64,000 nt of DNA from Parietaria judaica (lineage: Eukaryota > Streptophyta > Magnoliopsida > Rosales > Urticaceae), in assembly GCA_954871525.1 (NCBI GenBank), contig OX940865.1, positions 5,084,001-5,148,000 on the forward strand, in the 5' to 3' direction. The translations under genes and the position numbers were made by a program. Positions 34,298-45,711 of this stretch are shown in pieces; position 1 is the stretch's first letter; each line of letters opens with the position of its first letter. The notes under the pieces are model-generated. The model did not search any database, had not been told where the DNA came from, and saw only the letters and a list, made by a program, of their open reading frames with translations.

Positions 34298-35099
34298 CAA
34301 GGCATAGGCATCACATTCTCAGAACATTCTCACACGCAAAACTCGAGTTCTCTCTCTCAAAGGAGCTCTCGAATTCTCTCTATCTCTCTCTAGAAATTCG
34401 GATAGTCTATAAGCAACGAAGTTCCGTCAAGCAAAGCCCACACTTTGTGTACGAGGAAGTTCTAGATTATATCCCGGAAGGCTTTGGGAGTTTTCTTGTC
34501 GTCTCAGAAATCATGCAGAAGCTCTGTTCAACCTCCACAGGCGCATTCTCAAAGTCCGGTGGAAGCTCTGCCCAAATTCAGAAAGCGCAGTGGAAGTCAT
34601 CGTGATTTAGGTACGGCCTTATGCATTGGGTAAATAAATGCAAAACCATTTTATTGCTTTATTTATTTCCTTTACTAGAATTAATAATTACGTGTTGAAT
34701 AAATAACTAATTAATTAACCGATCGAATCTCCGTTATCTTGGTGCTCGAATCTAGAAAAAGGAAGTAACTTCGGAAAGTGTAAAATGGGCCTTTCCGTGT
34801 AAAACAATTGTTTAAAGGTTAGCCCGATGGATCGAGGGCCCATCCCGAGATATGACGGAGGGGACATTAATATTTTCCCAACACGTACTTTCGTCTCGAG
34901 AGAGACCATCGAAGTGGCTTCACCAAGAAAGTCATTTGTCGTGACGGACATGACGATCACGAGCAAGGCTTCGAATAACAAGCCAAGCACGATCATGGAT
35001 GTCTTTTTACTGAGATGACTTTGGCGCCGACACACGTGCAACGAGGGCGAGAAACCCATCACTTCCGAAGACGCTCTCGAGTTAGCCAGCGATGTCGGG

Positions 35100-35420
35100 T
35101 ATATTCTGGTCCTTCATCACACTACCTTCGACGAGCCTTCCGCGGCGAACTTTCCTCGACGAGCATTCCGCGATGAGACTTCCTCGCCGAACCTGCCTCG
35201 CTGAACCTTCCTCAACGAACATGACTCGAGGAACCTTCCTCGAGGATCCCTCCTCGCAATATCCCACGCCATAGTTGGCGAGACCTTCCGCGACGAACCT
35301 GCCGCGACGAAAATTTCTCGAGGAACCTGCCTCGCCGCACCTTCCTCGACGAACCTTCCTCGACGCGTCTTGCTCGTCGAACATTCCGCGACGAACCTAC
35401 CCTGCCGAGCCTTCATCAAC
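35100..35420 (+). repeat. Short tandem repeat, CTTCCTCGACGAAC type
   Basis: About 20 degenerate 14-16-bp units (CCTTCCTCGACGAAC, CCTGCCTCGCCGAAC and variants) leave long frames open on both strands. A low-complexity coding origin is possible but not supported. Confidence 0.6.
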
Positions 35421-35487
35421 CCACATCTTTGTCGACAAGGCACTGATGTGACGACACACGCCTAGCGACGACTCTTTCGTCGCCAAG

Positions 35488-35832
35488 ATGGGCCCCGATG
35501 TCAACGAGAATTTCGTCGACACAACACCCACCGACGTCGAAGTAACCTCTGCTGACGAGGTGCCCACCACTATCGAGATGCCATTCATCGACGAGGTACC
35601 CAGCGACGTCACCCCCTCGCACCAACCTCTTCGTCACTACAACCGACAAGGAGATTTTTGGTGCGCCGAGCCCGTTTTCGCTGAGACGGAGCACGCCAAA
35701 TCCATGCTTGACGAGGTCCACGTGAAGCCAATAATCAGGCGTGCGAAGGAACCTCCCGACAAGCCTCTCATCATGAAATCGCGACCTCCCGCCCCGACGA
35801 ACCACTTGAGTTCCCCCGACCTACTCCCATAA
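35488..35832 (+). CDS. Unrecognised 114-aa open frame at the 3' end of the gypsy-type remnant
   Basis: It is rich in Asp, Glu, Pro and Thr and ends just before the GAGGACGAA motif. It may be the last coding piece of the element. I see no domain, and the start codon is arbitrary because the frame is open upstream through repeat sequence. Confidence 0.3.
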   Translation: MGPDVNENFVDTTPTDVEVTSADEVPTTIEMPFIDEVPSDVTPSHQPLRHYNRQGDFWCAEPVFAETEHAKSMLDEVHVKPIIRRAKEPPDKPLIMKSRPPAPTNHLSSPDLLP

Positions 35833-35865
35833 ATTCGAGGACGAATTTTCTCAACATCGGGAGAA

Positions 35866-36127
35866 TGATGCGGATATATATGGGGATATCTTCAAGATTT
35901 GTTGTATTTTAATTATTTATTTGTTTCCATTTTAGTTAGAGAGATTTAAAGAATTAGTTCATTTTTTCTTGTCTTTCGGTTTAAACCCTAGCTCTATATA
36001 AGAGTGGTGGATGTTATTGTATTTCCCAGATTTTGATGAATAGAAAATTGAAGCTTTTGCTTTAAAAACCGAGTTTATTCTCTTTGAGACGCGTTCTTGT
36101 GTTTATTCCGTAGTCCGATCTACATCA
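35866..36127 (+). repeat. 3' LTR of the gypsy-type element (262 bp)
   Basis: TGATGCGG...TACATCA ends. A CTCTATATAAGAG TATA region lies near 35993. The left partner is not in the window. Confidence 0.65.
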
Positions 36128-38199
36128 CGGGTGGACAACACACATTAAGTATTTCTTCCCACACTTTTGAATGTTGGGTTCATGTTACCATGTTGACCAA
36201 AAGTCGAGTAATGTTTCTACGAAAAACCCGAATAATCTTATAATTGTTCAAGTTTTGTATCATTCTAAAAAAAATAGATAGTAAATGGGTTGGTTTAAAA
36301 AAAAAATGAATTACTTAGTGATTCTTTAAAGATAAAATGGCTTATAGCCTCTTGGCCTAAAAGAGTAATCTTTCACAAGAAAGTCGGTCAGTGGGATAAA
36401 ATTGTCTCCCTCAAAAATGTAAAACGTATGTATACAACTCTAATTGTGCATCTTGATGTTTTGAGTTTGCTTATAAGAACGTTCGAATTAAGAATTTTCA
36501 AGCAAACCACAGAAACACTCATCGTACTTTGGTCATAATTCACTTTTTTTTTATATATATCTAAATTGATTTATTCACGTTTCGAAGCTAAAATAAAAAC
36601 CTACAACATCATAGTTGTAATTTTTTTTTTCTATTATTCTTTTTAATAAAAAAAAATCCTTAAAATGATGACTGACTGCTCAAGATACAATTTGCCAGAA
36701 AGAAGGTCCTGGGTATTATTAGGCAAAAAGTCAATTAAGCATAGGGTGTATTTAACTAGTGGGCTTGTCTACTTTTCTTCTCTAGTTTTTAGACTTTAGA
36801 GGCCTTCTTTTTCTACTAATAAAAAAGTCAATGCCCAATTAGAGCTTATTTTACTATACTCTTCTTTTCATTTAGGCCAGTTTTCTTTCTCTAAAGCAAA
36901 ATCTAAGCAAGGAAATAAACCAAGCCTTTCAAAACTACATGTCATATTCTTGCTCATAAATTATACAAGGTTGCTTGGTCACATTGTGAAGGCACAAAAA
37001 GAGAAGCCAAAAAACATGGGGCAATTCAGATTTCATAAGACTCATTCATTAGAGGAAAGACCAAGTTGCTAAGCAATCAATAATCATCCAAAAGCTTAAC
37101 CGGGTTTCAAATCCGGTGTTAGTTTCCAAATTGGCTTTAAACCCTGGATCGGAAAATCTAGTTTTCCATGCTTGGAAACTGTATCCGGCTTAGGATTTTC
37201 CATAGTACAGATCCATAAAAATATCTATTTACCAATTTGAACCTGAGAAAGCGCAAACACAAACAAACAAAACCATAATTCCCAAGTCATTCCTTTACTA
37301 AAATCAACTTATTAGCTGGTTATTTGGGACCATCCAAATTTCAAGGTGGATCTTGATGTTGATTTATGTATATAAAGTAATTGCCAATATTGCCCCCGAA
37401 CCCGAACGTTGCGGGTCGGTGCAGTTTATGCGTTGAACATTCATTATTATGAATAATGCTTTTTATACTTTAAAAAAAGTAGCAGAAAAAGAAAAAATGA
37501 GGAATATCTATACGTTTTTTTTTTCATTTAGTTTCTGCAAGAAATGTTAAAATGAAAGTCTCGTGAGACTTAAAAAAATTATGAAATTAAAAATACCCTC
37601 AACTAAGTCAATGTGGACGAGCCAGCGTGCTACCTTTTGAAAGTGTAGGGGGCCTAGTTGCCAAATACTACTAAAGTCCAGGGGGGAAACTGCAAAAAAT
37701 ACTAAATTCAGGGGCATTACTGCTATTTACTATATATACACATATATCACAGTGCTTCTTTCTTATCAAACTAGCTGTTAAATGGGGCCACTAAGTCATT
37801 AGCCCATATGGAATGATTGTGACTAAAGTTTTGGATTCTCAAGAACACTATCACAAACTAAAATATACATATATATTATATGATATATAATATAGATATG
37901 TACTATAAGGATGAGAGTTAATTGGCTTTTATGATGCAGACACAGAATAAGTATTTACATATAATATAGATATGTACTATAAGGATGAGAGGTGACTAAC
38001 ATTATGTTTTTTACAAAAAGAACAATTTGGATGACCTGTGGTGCCTATAGCAAAGATGATAAATAAATAATTTTCTTAAAAATAAATACATATTCCGGTT
38101 TTAATTATAGAACATACAATGATGCAACAAAAAAAGAAGAAGATATATTTGATAATTGAGATTCAAAACTGGAATCTTATCTGTTAGTCACCTCTATCA
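36128..38199. other. Intergenic region downstream of the kinase gene
   Basis: AT-rich, with no convincing frame. A ~30-bp direct repeat including ATAGATATGTACTATAAGGATG occurs twice (about 37890-37920 and 37960-37990). The kinase polyadenylation site should be at its right end. Confidence 0.5.
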
Positions 38200-40669
38200 C
38201 TATCTCCACCTAGTTGGCTGATGATGGATTCTTCCGCTTTCGCCCTCGCTCGTGTCGGAATTCTCTTCGCCGATTTGTTTCTTAACTATCTTTGCAGCAT
38301 TGTTATTCTCCTGTTTATCATTGTAACCTGATTGATAATTATCTTTCCCGACTCGGCGATCCTGCGTATTAGAAAGGAAAATTAGTAAACAAGTTTCCTT
38401 TTAATTTATACATTCTAGCTACCAATATACACCGGGGTAGATTTTAATTTACATCGCGAATAAGCAAGTCATCAGCTTCGAGCATGTGAATCACGTGTCC
38501 CATTTTTGGCCTTTTCGTTGCATCGGGATCAACACATCGAAGAGCAACAAGAAGAATGCGTTTAAGAGCTTTTGAAGCTGGCATTTCGGGGAGTTTGGGG
38601 TCAACTACTTGCTCAGATTTTCGGTTTCCCACCATGGTTTTTAACCATTCGACTAAATTGACCTGAATCCCGAAAACCCATTTTCCAAAAATCGTTAGGA
38701 TTAACGAAACGAAATTTGATATAATAATGTACTGAAGAGTGATTTAACCTCTCCTTGTGGCCGTTTATAGTCGACGGGGTTTCTTCCGGAAATAAGCTCC
38801 ATGATAAGAATGCCAAAACTATAAATGTCGCTTTTCTCGTTCAGCATTCCCGTGCAAGCATATTCTGGCGCAACGTAACTGAAGAAAAAACCGAGAAAAC
38901 GTGTTGATCTTACTGCAATTACTAAAATTGTTGAATTCTGTTACGAACTTAATCAAAGGAGATCGACACTTGCCCGAAAGTTCCCATCACACGAGTAGTC
39001 ACGTAACTATTGTCAGAGCACAGAAGCTTCGCCAGCCCAAAGTCAGACACCTTAGCGTTCCAGTGACGATCAATTAGTATATTGCTCGACTTTACATCAC
39101 GGTGGACAACCTTCGGTTCGAGGCCCTCGTGAAGATAGGCCAACCTTGAAATTTGAAGTCACGAGTTAAGTCCCTCTTGCGTGCATAAACATGTATTCAA
39201 AAGGAAAAACGCGATAAGTACACGACGGTTTTAGTACCCTTTGGCTGTTCCCAGTATGATGTTCATGCGGATCTCCCATGTCAGAGGGCTGACTTCACCA
39301 ACTTCTCCATGGAGCCATTGGTCCAGGTTACCGTTGTCGACGTACTCATACACGAGCATCCTGAAATACAAACCAAAATATGACATTAATCTCATGGAAT
39401 AATAAAAAAAAAAACTGATAATAGCCAAAACCCAGAGCTTGGATTTGCGGATATGGTGACGTCAAGTACCTATACGCGCCTTCGACGCAGTATCCGAGCA
39501 ACCTCACGAGATTTTTGTGACGCACGCGCCCGATTGCTTCAACCTCTACCTTGAACTCCTTCTCTGCTTGACCCCTAACACATTTTACCAGTTTGTCAGA
39601 AAACAAACATTCGAATTAATGCATGGTGTAGCATTTGAAAATCCAGAGAGCAACGAGAGAAGAATCGAAGGCAAGGTTTTAAATCCCCTGGAATACTCAC
39701 GATATTACCCGCAGTAACTTTCTTTTTGCATGAGTACGGACAAAAACCGCATTCGGTATAGACCGTTTTCCCTAAATTGCTGTTTGACCCGTAAATTTGA
39801 TACTTGATTAAGAAACTCTCATACCATTTTCAACTTTTTTTCGCACCAGTTTCCCATCTTGATAAGAAATCCCCATTTTACTCAAGTCTATGATATTGAT
39901 TTTGAATTTAAAATGATTTAGAATACTCATACCCGCCTCCTAATACCCGTAAATTAGACTTGCGGTCGGTTTGCATTGAACTGAACTGAACTGGAAAATG
40001 AATAGTTTCATGCTCAATCATCAATTTCTGATCCAATCAGAACTTGTTTACCAACTTGATCATAGACAATCATCGATCCAAAGGAGAGGAAATGAGTCCT
40101 TACTTGTTATTCAGGAGATTCTTGACAGCGATTCTCGTTCCATCTCCAAGAATACCACTGTACACAATCCCGTATCCTCCTTCTCCGATCACATTCTCCG
40201 GCGTGAGGCCGTTCGTCGCCGCCTCCAGCTCCCGCAGCGTGTACCATCTCCCCCACCCGAGGTGCGACACCTCCGGCCCCACCACGTTCCCCCCGCCGCC
40301 GAAAGACGCCGTCTCGCCGCCGCCGCCCCCGCTCACCGTCCCCCGGCTCTCGCCGCTCGAGACCCGGTCGGAGAACACCACCACGCGGTGCTCGGGCTTG
40401 CCGATGTCCACGTGGATCTCGGAGGCGTCCCTCGGGTGGTGCACCACCTCCTGGATCTCCTTGGAGACCGCCGGCGTCTCCGCCGCCGCCTTGCGGCCGC
40501 CGGAGAGCTTGCTCCGGTGGCGCGAGGTGATGCAGATCGAGAGGAGGAAGAGCATGACGACGATGAGAGAGCCGACGAGGATGCCGATGACGACCCAGAG
40601 CTTGAGGCCGAAGATGGAGGTGGGCTTGGAGAGCTCGGAGTTGACGAAGGCCGCGTCGTAGACCGACAT
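38200..40669 (-). CDS. Receptor-like Ser/Thr protein kinase, At1g01540/At4g01330 type (488 aa, 7 exons)
   Basis: Predicted exons (minus): 40669-40104, 39574-39470, 39360-39238, 39144-38974, 38878-38749, 38662-38453, 38361-38200; 1467 nt in frame with stop TAG. The protein starts [16 protein letters not shown] and has one membrane segment (residues ~23-47), a Ser/Gly-rich linker and a kinase domain. The Gly loop is GEGGYGIV, the ATP lysine IAVK (~183), the catalytic loop HRDVKSSN (Asp ~281), and DFG lies at ~299-301, so it is an active-type RD kinase. A GFGYVAPEYA-like activation segment follows across exons 4-5. The family has a very short extracellular part, so it is a receptor-like kinase without a sensor domain at the plasma membrane; its substrate is unknown. 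Introns are phased as in homologues. Intron 4 uses a GC donor. GA-rich sequence lies upstream (about 40713-40755). Confidence 0.93.
38972..38973 (-). other. GC splice donor of kinase intron 4 (GC-AG intron)
   Basis: Exon 4 ends TTCGG and the intron begins GCAAGT. The acceptor CTTCAG precedes TTACGTTGCG at 38878. Only this junction restores the GYVAPEYA frame. GCAAGT is the preferred consensus of GC-AG introns. Confidence 0.8.
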
Positions 40670-40982
40670 TGCTGCGACGGAGCTAGGGTTCGGGGATTCC
40701 GAGCATGAGAGTGATCGGAGAGAGAGAGAGTTGATCGCCGGCGAAGGAGAGAGAGTGAAGAAGGATTAATTAAAGGGTTTGAGTTCGTATAATGACAGTG
40801 TGTCAGCCATTGCTGAGCTGTGCAATCACTTTATTTTCTTTTATTTATTTATCTTCTGCTTTTTGTTGTTTTCTCTCTGGATTTCTTCAATCTGCTTCTT
40901 TTCCACCACTATTTTATGTTTATAACGTCTGTGCCCTCCATGCTCCATTTGTTACGTGCTAATTAACTTGCATATTACATTA
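40670..40982 (-). promoter_or_regulatory. Kinase 5' UTR and proximal promoter
   Basis: On the minus strand this holds CT-rich tracts (plus-strand GAGAGAGAG near 40713 and 40750), typical of plant 5' UTRs. I could not place a TATA box with confidence. The promoter is cut short by a MITE at 40983. Confidence 0.45.
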
Positions 40983-41351
40983 GGAAAAAAAGCGGCATAA
41001 CTACTTAAAGTTTTTGAAAAGTTGATATTATGTTTTCATTTTTTCTTTTGAGTGGCGAAAGTTTTCAAACTCTTATTTATGTACTCTATCATTTTTTTCT
41101 TCCAGAACTCCACCACGTATCATTTTTTAAACCCATTAAATATACTATTATCTATCATTGATAAATAAGTTTAATTTTTTTAATTAAAAAATATATATTT
41201 CATAGGTTTAAAAACGTGACAAGTGATGCAATTCGGGGTAAAAATATGACTGAAAACATAAAATAAGAGTTTGATAACTTTCTGTACAAAAAATAAAAAA
41301 ATTTAATGTCAATTTTTCAAAGACTTTGAATATTTATGCTGCTATTTTTCC
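40983..41351. mobile_element. Mutator-type MITE (369 bp) upstream of the kinase
   Basis: Long imperfect inverted repeats start GGAAAAA on both ends and contain GGCATAA/AGCATAA, a TTTTTGAAAAGTTGA-like block and TTCAAACTCTTAT/ATCAAACTCTTAT, leaving a short centre. Flanks ATTACATTA (40974-40982) and TTTACATTA (41352-41360) match at 8 of 9 positions. It lies about 310 bp upstream of the kinase ATG. Confidence 0.8.
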
Positions 41352-41360
41352 TTTACATTA

Positions 41361-42052
41361 CACGTAGTTGTGACTTGTGTCACTGTACGTAGAGTAAATT
41401 TCACTAGCGCTTCTTAAAAATTTACCCTTTGAATTTACTATCATGTATCAATTCACCTTTTAAACTTATGGTTGTGTGTCTCATTTCTTTTCCTCAAATA
41501 TCACAATACCCGTTTATGGTATACTTTACTTTTAATGATTCATCGAAGGTTAACGAAAGAGTTGTCCTCGCTTAATTAATGTTTAACTACTTCTTTATAA
41601 ATCTATCTTATAATCTCATTTGGCTCTCTGTCAAACTTGAAAGAATAATTTACCTAGTATTTAAAGATAATCATTAATATTTTAAAAAAATGTACCATTT
41701 GATACTTTGTTAAAAATTAAGATTGAAAAATAAGGGCAAATTGAAATTGATAGTTAGCGTTTGAAAGCGTTTTGTATTTTTATTTTGTGTTTCTATTTTA
41801 ATTTTACAAAATAACTTTATAAAAATATTTTAAAAATATGACTGATTACTATTTTAATACACTGCTTTTTTAAAAGAATAAAGAAAACAGTGTTTGGTTA
41901 TCGTTTTTGTTATAGTTATTATTTATTTTTTTAATTATAATTAAATATATTCAAATAAATAAATTTTCATTACCATTTATGTCGTAATCAAATCATTTTT
42001 TATACAATGACTAATAAGTTATTTTGTCATTTTTAACGCATACTTACTTTTA

Positions 42053-42087
<35 letters not shown>

Positions 42088-42613
42088 GGGAAGATAAATT
42101 AGGATTTACGAGAAATAATTGGCTAAAAGACCTCATTAGAGATGTCGTTTGCTGTATACCCTCGTTATAACTTTTTGTTTTTTTTACATTTTTTTCGCTC
42201 TAATAAATACAAATTGTGAGTTATGTTTCTTTTACATTTATTTTTTGCTCTAATAAATACAAATTGCGAGTTACCATTTATATTTTACCCAGTATTTTAC
42301 GAAATTACTAATTTTCCCTTTGGTTGTTGAGCGGTTTATTCATTACATTTTCTTTTAGGGTTTTTTTTTCAAACATATTATCGTTTCTTCTTCTCTGTGA
42401 TTACTTCACTTCGACGCTCCCAAGATCCTCTCTACAGACTCCGAACGTTTTCTCTTCTCTATCGTACTCCTCGTTCCTCTGCTCCGTTCATTCTGGTTCG
42501 TGAACGACTTCGAGAAACTAGGCTTTCTTCTCCTTTCTTTCCCGGCGAAGGACGATCCTTTCAGCTCCCGAGTTTCTCCGATCATCGTCTTCATCCTCCC
42601 CAAAGCCACAAAA
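41361..42613. other. AT-rich intergenic DNA up to the Ulp1-like gene
   Basis: Contains a (TA)n run (about 42055-42080) and a tandem pair of ~50-bp units ending GCTCTAATAAATACAAATTG (about 42186-42270). The left edge of the MULE-like region is probably near 42100, but no terminus is clear. No gene is seen until 42614. Confidence 0.45.
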
Positions 42614-44152
42614 ATGGAGGTAAATGTTTATTCGTTGAGAAACCTATGCTTTGCGAACTGTTTTGACTCATAATGATGTTAGGGTTTACTTTTTTTACTT
42701 GCAATATATTATACAGTGTGGTTTACGAAGAAGGACGAGTGTAGGAATTGTTCTGTACCTATGGAAGCAATACCGCTATATATTTACGCTCCTTTCACAT
42801 AATACCGCTAGCATTTTGTCGTTGGTCCGAATATACTGCATTGCCGCTATGTTTTTTAGAATTGCCGCTAGCTGTCTATTTAGACCCCGTTGAATAGTAC
42901 CGATAGAGATTTACCGTTACTCCATATATACATTTTTACCGATATGTATAATATGAACAACGTTGTTCGTGATTGTGCAGCGACGGGGGAGCCCGCAACC
43001 AGATTCACCACCACCGCCGCCGGGGTTTGAAGAGGAGAATGACGACGAGATGGAAGTACTGGATAGTGACGTGGAGATGCCAGTGGAGAGCGACAACGGC
43101 GGTGAGACAGATGGAGAGTCTGAAGGTGAAGATGGTGCGACTGATATTGAGTCAAATGGTGAGCCTGGAGGTGAAGATGTTGCGCCTGGAGGTGAAGATG
43201 CTGAGCCAGGCGGTGGGTTGGATGTTGAGCCTGGCGCTGAGGCTGGCGAGGACTCGGACTCGGATGGAGATAAAGCTTGTTACCCGGATCTATTTCAACT
43301 CTCACCAGCACCGAAGTACCTCGAACGCCTGTTCACTCGGTGGTTGGATCAAGAAGCTTCCACGCCCATCGTATGTGGTAGCGGAAAATACTACCGGGCC
43401 TTTTTAAGACTCTAGTCGACCGTGATGGGTCACTGGACGACGGAGTAATAATTCTTCAATGGCAATATTTCTATATTTATTTTTATTATTTGTTGTAACC
43501 AATTCATTGATATTAAATGCAGGTCATCGACGAGATCACCTACGGGCTCCGTAAGCGACTTGCTACTTTTCCCGGGAGTATTCGCAATTCCGATGCAATC
43601 GCTTTTGTCGACAGTTCCTTCATGACCCTAGTGACTATCATTGCTGGGAAGATCCGTAGCGGTTCACTGGAAGTTGATGATTTTCGTTCTGTAGATTGGG
43701 TATCAGTAGACAACCCAAGGTTTTACGGCCGAGCGTGGGAGTACGTGGACAAGCTGTACTTCCCGATCTATTTTGACGGTCAATGGATAGCATGCAGAGC
43801 CGGTTTTGAAACAGCGCGGTTTAACCTATATATTCCTCGGGTGAACTACGGTTGTGAATATAAGATGTCAATGATATTGCGGGATCTAGAGGATTACTTC
43901 CCTTGGATTTTGGAAGCGTCAAACTTGACTGCATTACCCTGCCGTGCACATCTCAAGAACCGGCGTTGGACATGGAGGCGCATCTCAGGGCCAGATTGGA
44001 ACCGGCCTGTCGACTCTGGAATATTTGCTATGAAGTTCAAAGAACTAGACATGCTCGGATGCCACCCTTTCACGATGGTTGACCGTTTAGTATCTTCAGC
44101 CCGGTCCCGATACGCGATGGAAATCTGGACGAATTGGTCTTTCCAACTTTAG
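42614..44152 (+). pseudogene. Ulp1-like (C48) protein of MULE type, catalytic residues lost
   Basis: Predicted structure: a tiny coding exon ATGGAG (42614-42619), intron 42620-42980 (GT...GTGCAG), exon 2 42981-43444, intron to 43522, exon 3 43523-44152 (stop TAG). Exon 2 encodes a Pro run, then an acidic Glu/Asp/Gly-rich stretch with GGEDV-type repeats. Exon 3 encodes a compact domain with the Ulp1 layout: a YFPIYFDGQWIAC strand, then VDSGIFAMKFKELDMLGCH and a C-terminal helix ending in MEIW. In active Ulp1 the strand carries HW and the loop carries DCG; here they read QW and DSG, and no matching Asp is seen. A T5 run near 43401 puts exon 2 out of frame by one base. About 365 aa if that base were present. 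It is either a dead protease used for binding or a pseudogene. Confidence 0.7.
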
Positions 44153-44376
44153 AACTAACTCTATATAAGCTCTGTAATATTTTGACTACGTTTTGTTACC
44201 TATTTTGTTTGGAACGTTGGTCCAGTATGTGGTAACTATGTTTATTAGTTTGGACAAGTATGTTTTCTATTCACCTTGTTTAATTACGATGTACGAGTAA
44301 GTTTATGTTCTTTTATTCACTTGTTCTGTCGATATGTATAACATATTTATCGATGCCCAAGGGCTATCGCTAGGTT

Positions 44377-44935
44377 CATTCTCAGATACTATATCCTCTA
44401 GTAAAATGATACAGCCTTGCTGATACCTCTATTACCCAGTGTGCGTCTACCGCTATTACTATCTCCTCTAATAAAATGTTATACCGCTATTACCAAGTTA
44501 AGTATATCGCTATACATTCGAGATAATATACTTAAATTTAAACCGTCGAGCAATTAACAGAAACTTCATATAACTGCTTTTTAACAATCGTTGTTCTACC
44601 GTTAACAAAAACTATCTTTACCGCTATACGATATAACTATTACGACATAATTAGGGTACCGCTATACAATCGAGATAATGTAGTTTTTTCATTCTCAGAT
44701 ACTATCACCTCTAGTAAAATTTTATACCGCTATTACCAAGTTAAGTATACCGCTATACATTCAAGATAATATACTTAAATTTAAACCGTCGAGCGATAAA
44801 CAGAAACTCCATATAACTGTTTTTTAACAACCGTTGTTCTACCGTTAACAAAAACTATCTTTACCGCTATACGACATAACTATTACGACATAATTAGGTT
44901 ACCGCCATACAAAGTTGTTGCGCTAATAAGCTAGA
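44377..44935 (+). repeat. Imperfect ~240-bp tandem duplication with ACCGCTA motifs
   Basis: 44457-44690 and 44700-44930 share ATTACCAAGTTAAGTATA, ATACTTAAATTTAAACCGTC, TCTACCGTTAACAAAAACTA and ACTATTACGACATAATTAGG at matching offsets of about 243 bp. A partial third copy of TTCATTCTCAGATACTAT starts at 44377. Confidence 0.8.
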
Positions 44936-45711
44936 AACCTTATAAGCGCTATACATAACTAATACGCACGGCAATAATCAAAATACAGAGACTAAGCTCT
45001 CCTCGTAATCATGGACAAGCTCAGCGTACATATCATTCTCCGGGCCCCATACATTTCTCCACCAGTACTCCATCGCATGCCGTTCTACCGTCGGCAGCAC
45101 GGGTTGAGTTTCGTCGAGACGAAGCACCTCGTCCCGCCAGTTGAAGGAAATGAATGATGATTTATTTTGCCCGGGGTGAATCAGAACCGCGCAATGAAGT
45201 ACCCCGTCCACTGTTACCACGTCCCGTGACCAATGAAGCGCCCGTGGTAGTCTCAAGGACCCACAGTCTCTCCATGCAAGTCATCTTTGAGAGAACACTT
45301 GTGCACATACGGAAAGAGAATCATTGGCTACGCAAAGTTGGACGACCTTGTAGTCGTTGATAGTGACTTCATAGGTGAAACCTAACACCCCAGTGTTATG
45401 AAAGGCATGTGAGTAGGGTGATGGAACGGGAAGTCGCCTCACTTGCCGGGTTGCCGGATTTCAAATCACGAGTCTGGTCTCCACCCTTCCGAACAATAGA
45501 CATATCAAGCCGTTGCAGGAGCCTACTATAACGAAGTGTTTGTAATTTTCTGCATGAAGATACGACACGTCGATGTCCGTCACCCTTTGGCCGGAGAGCA
45601 TCAGTATTACCTGTTGGTAGTCCTGTTTGGAGGCGGCAATCAAGAGTGGGTCATTTCTGATCCGCTGCCGAATATGATGTGTGTTGATGAACGACGATTA
45701 CCCCCATGATA

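Larger units (their letters stand above)
30902..34883 (+). repeat. 5'-truncated long LTR (family of Copia-A), split by a MULE
   Basis: From AAGACCGTCACTGACAAC (near 30940) onward it parallels the 4886-7420 LTR from about its position 365. It carries a TATA box (34290-34297) and the conserved block before GGTACGGCCTTATGCATTGG (near 34612), and it ends TTTTCCCAACA. The first ~365 bp are missing next to Copia-C. No primer binding site or internal domain follows, so it is a 3' or solo LTR. Confidence 0.75.
34884..36127 (+). mobile_element. 3' end of a Ty3/gypsy-type element
   Basis: The stretch AATTCGAGGACGAATTTTCT followed by GGGAGAATGATG (35831-35870) is the usual ending of plant gypsy pol plus polypurine tract. 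A 262-bp LTR (35866-36127) follows. The rest, from 34884, is non-pol sequence with a CTTCCTCGACGAAC-type repeat. No RT or integrase remains, and the 5' part is lost next to the upstream LTR. Confidence 0.65.

Noticed and set aside
35082..35443. Minus-strand frames of 100-108 codons rich in Arg, Gly and Glu
   Set aside because: They are produced by the 14-16-bp CTCGACGAAC-type repeat and have no independent support.
40100..40708. Two overlapping plus-strand open frames of more than 200 codons
   Set aside because: They are shadows of GC-rich kinase exon 1, which has clear homology and splice junctions on the minus strand.
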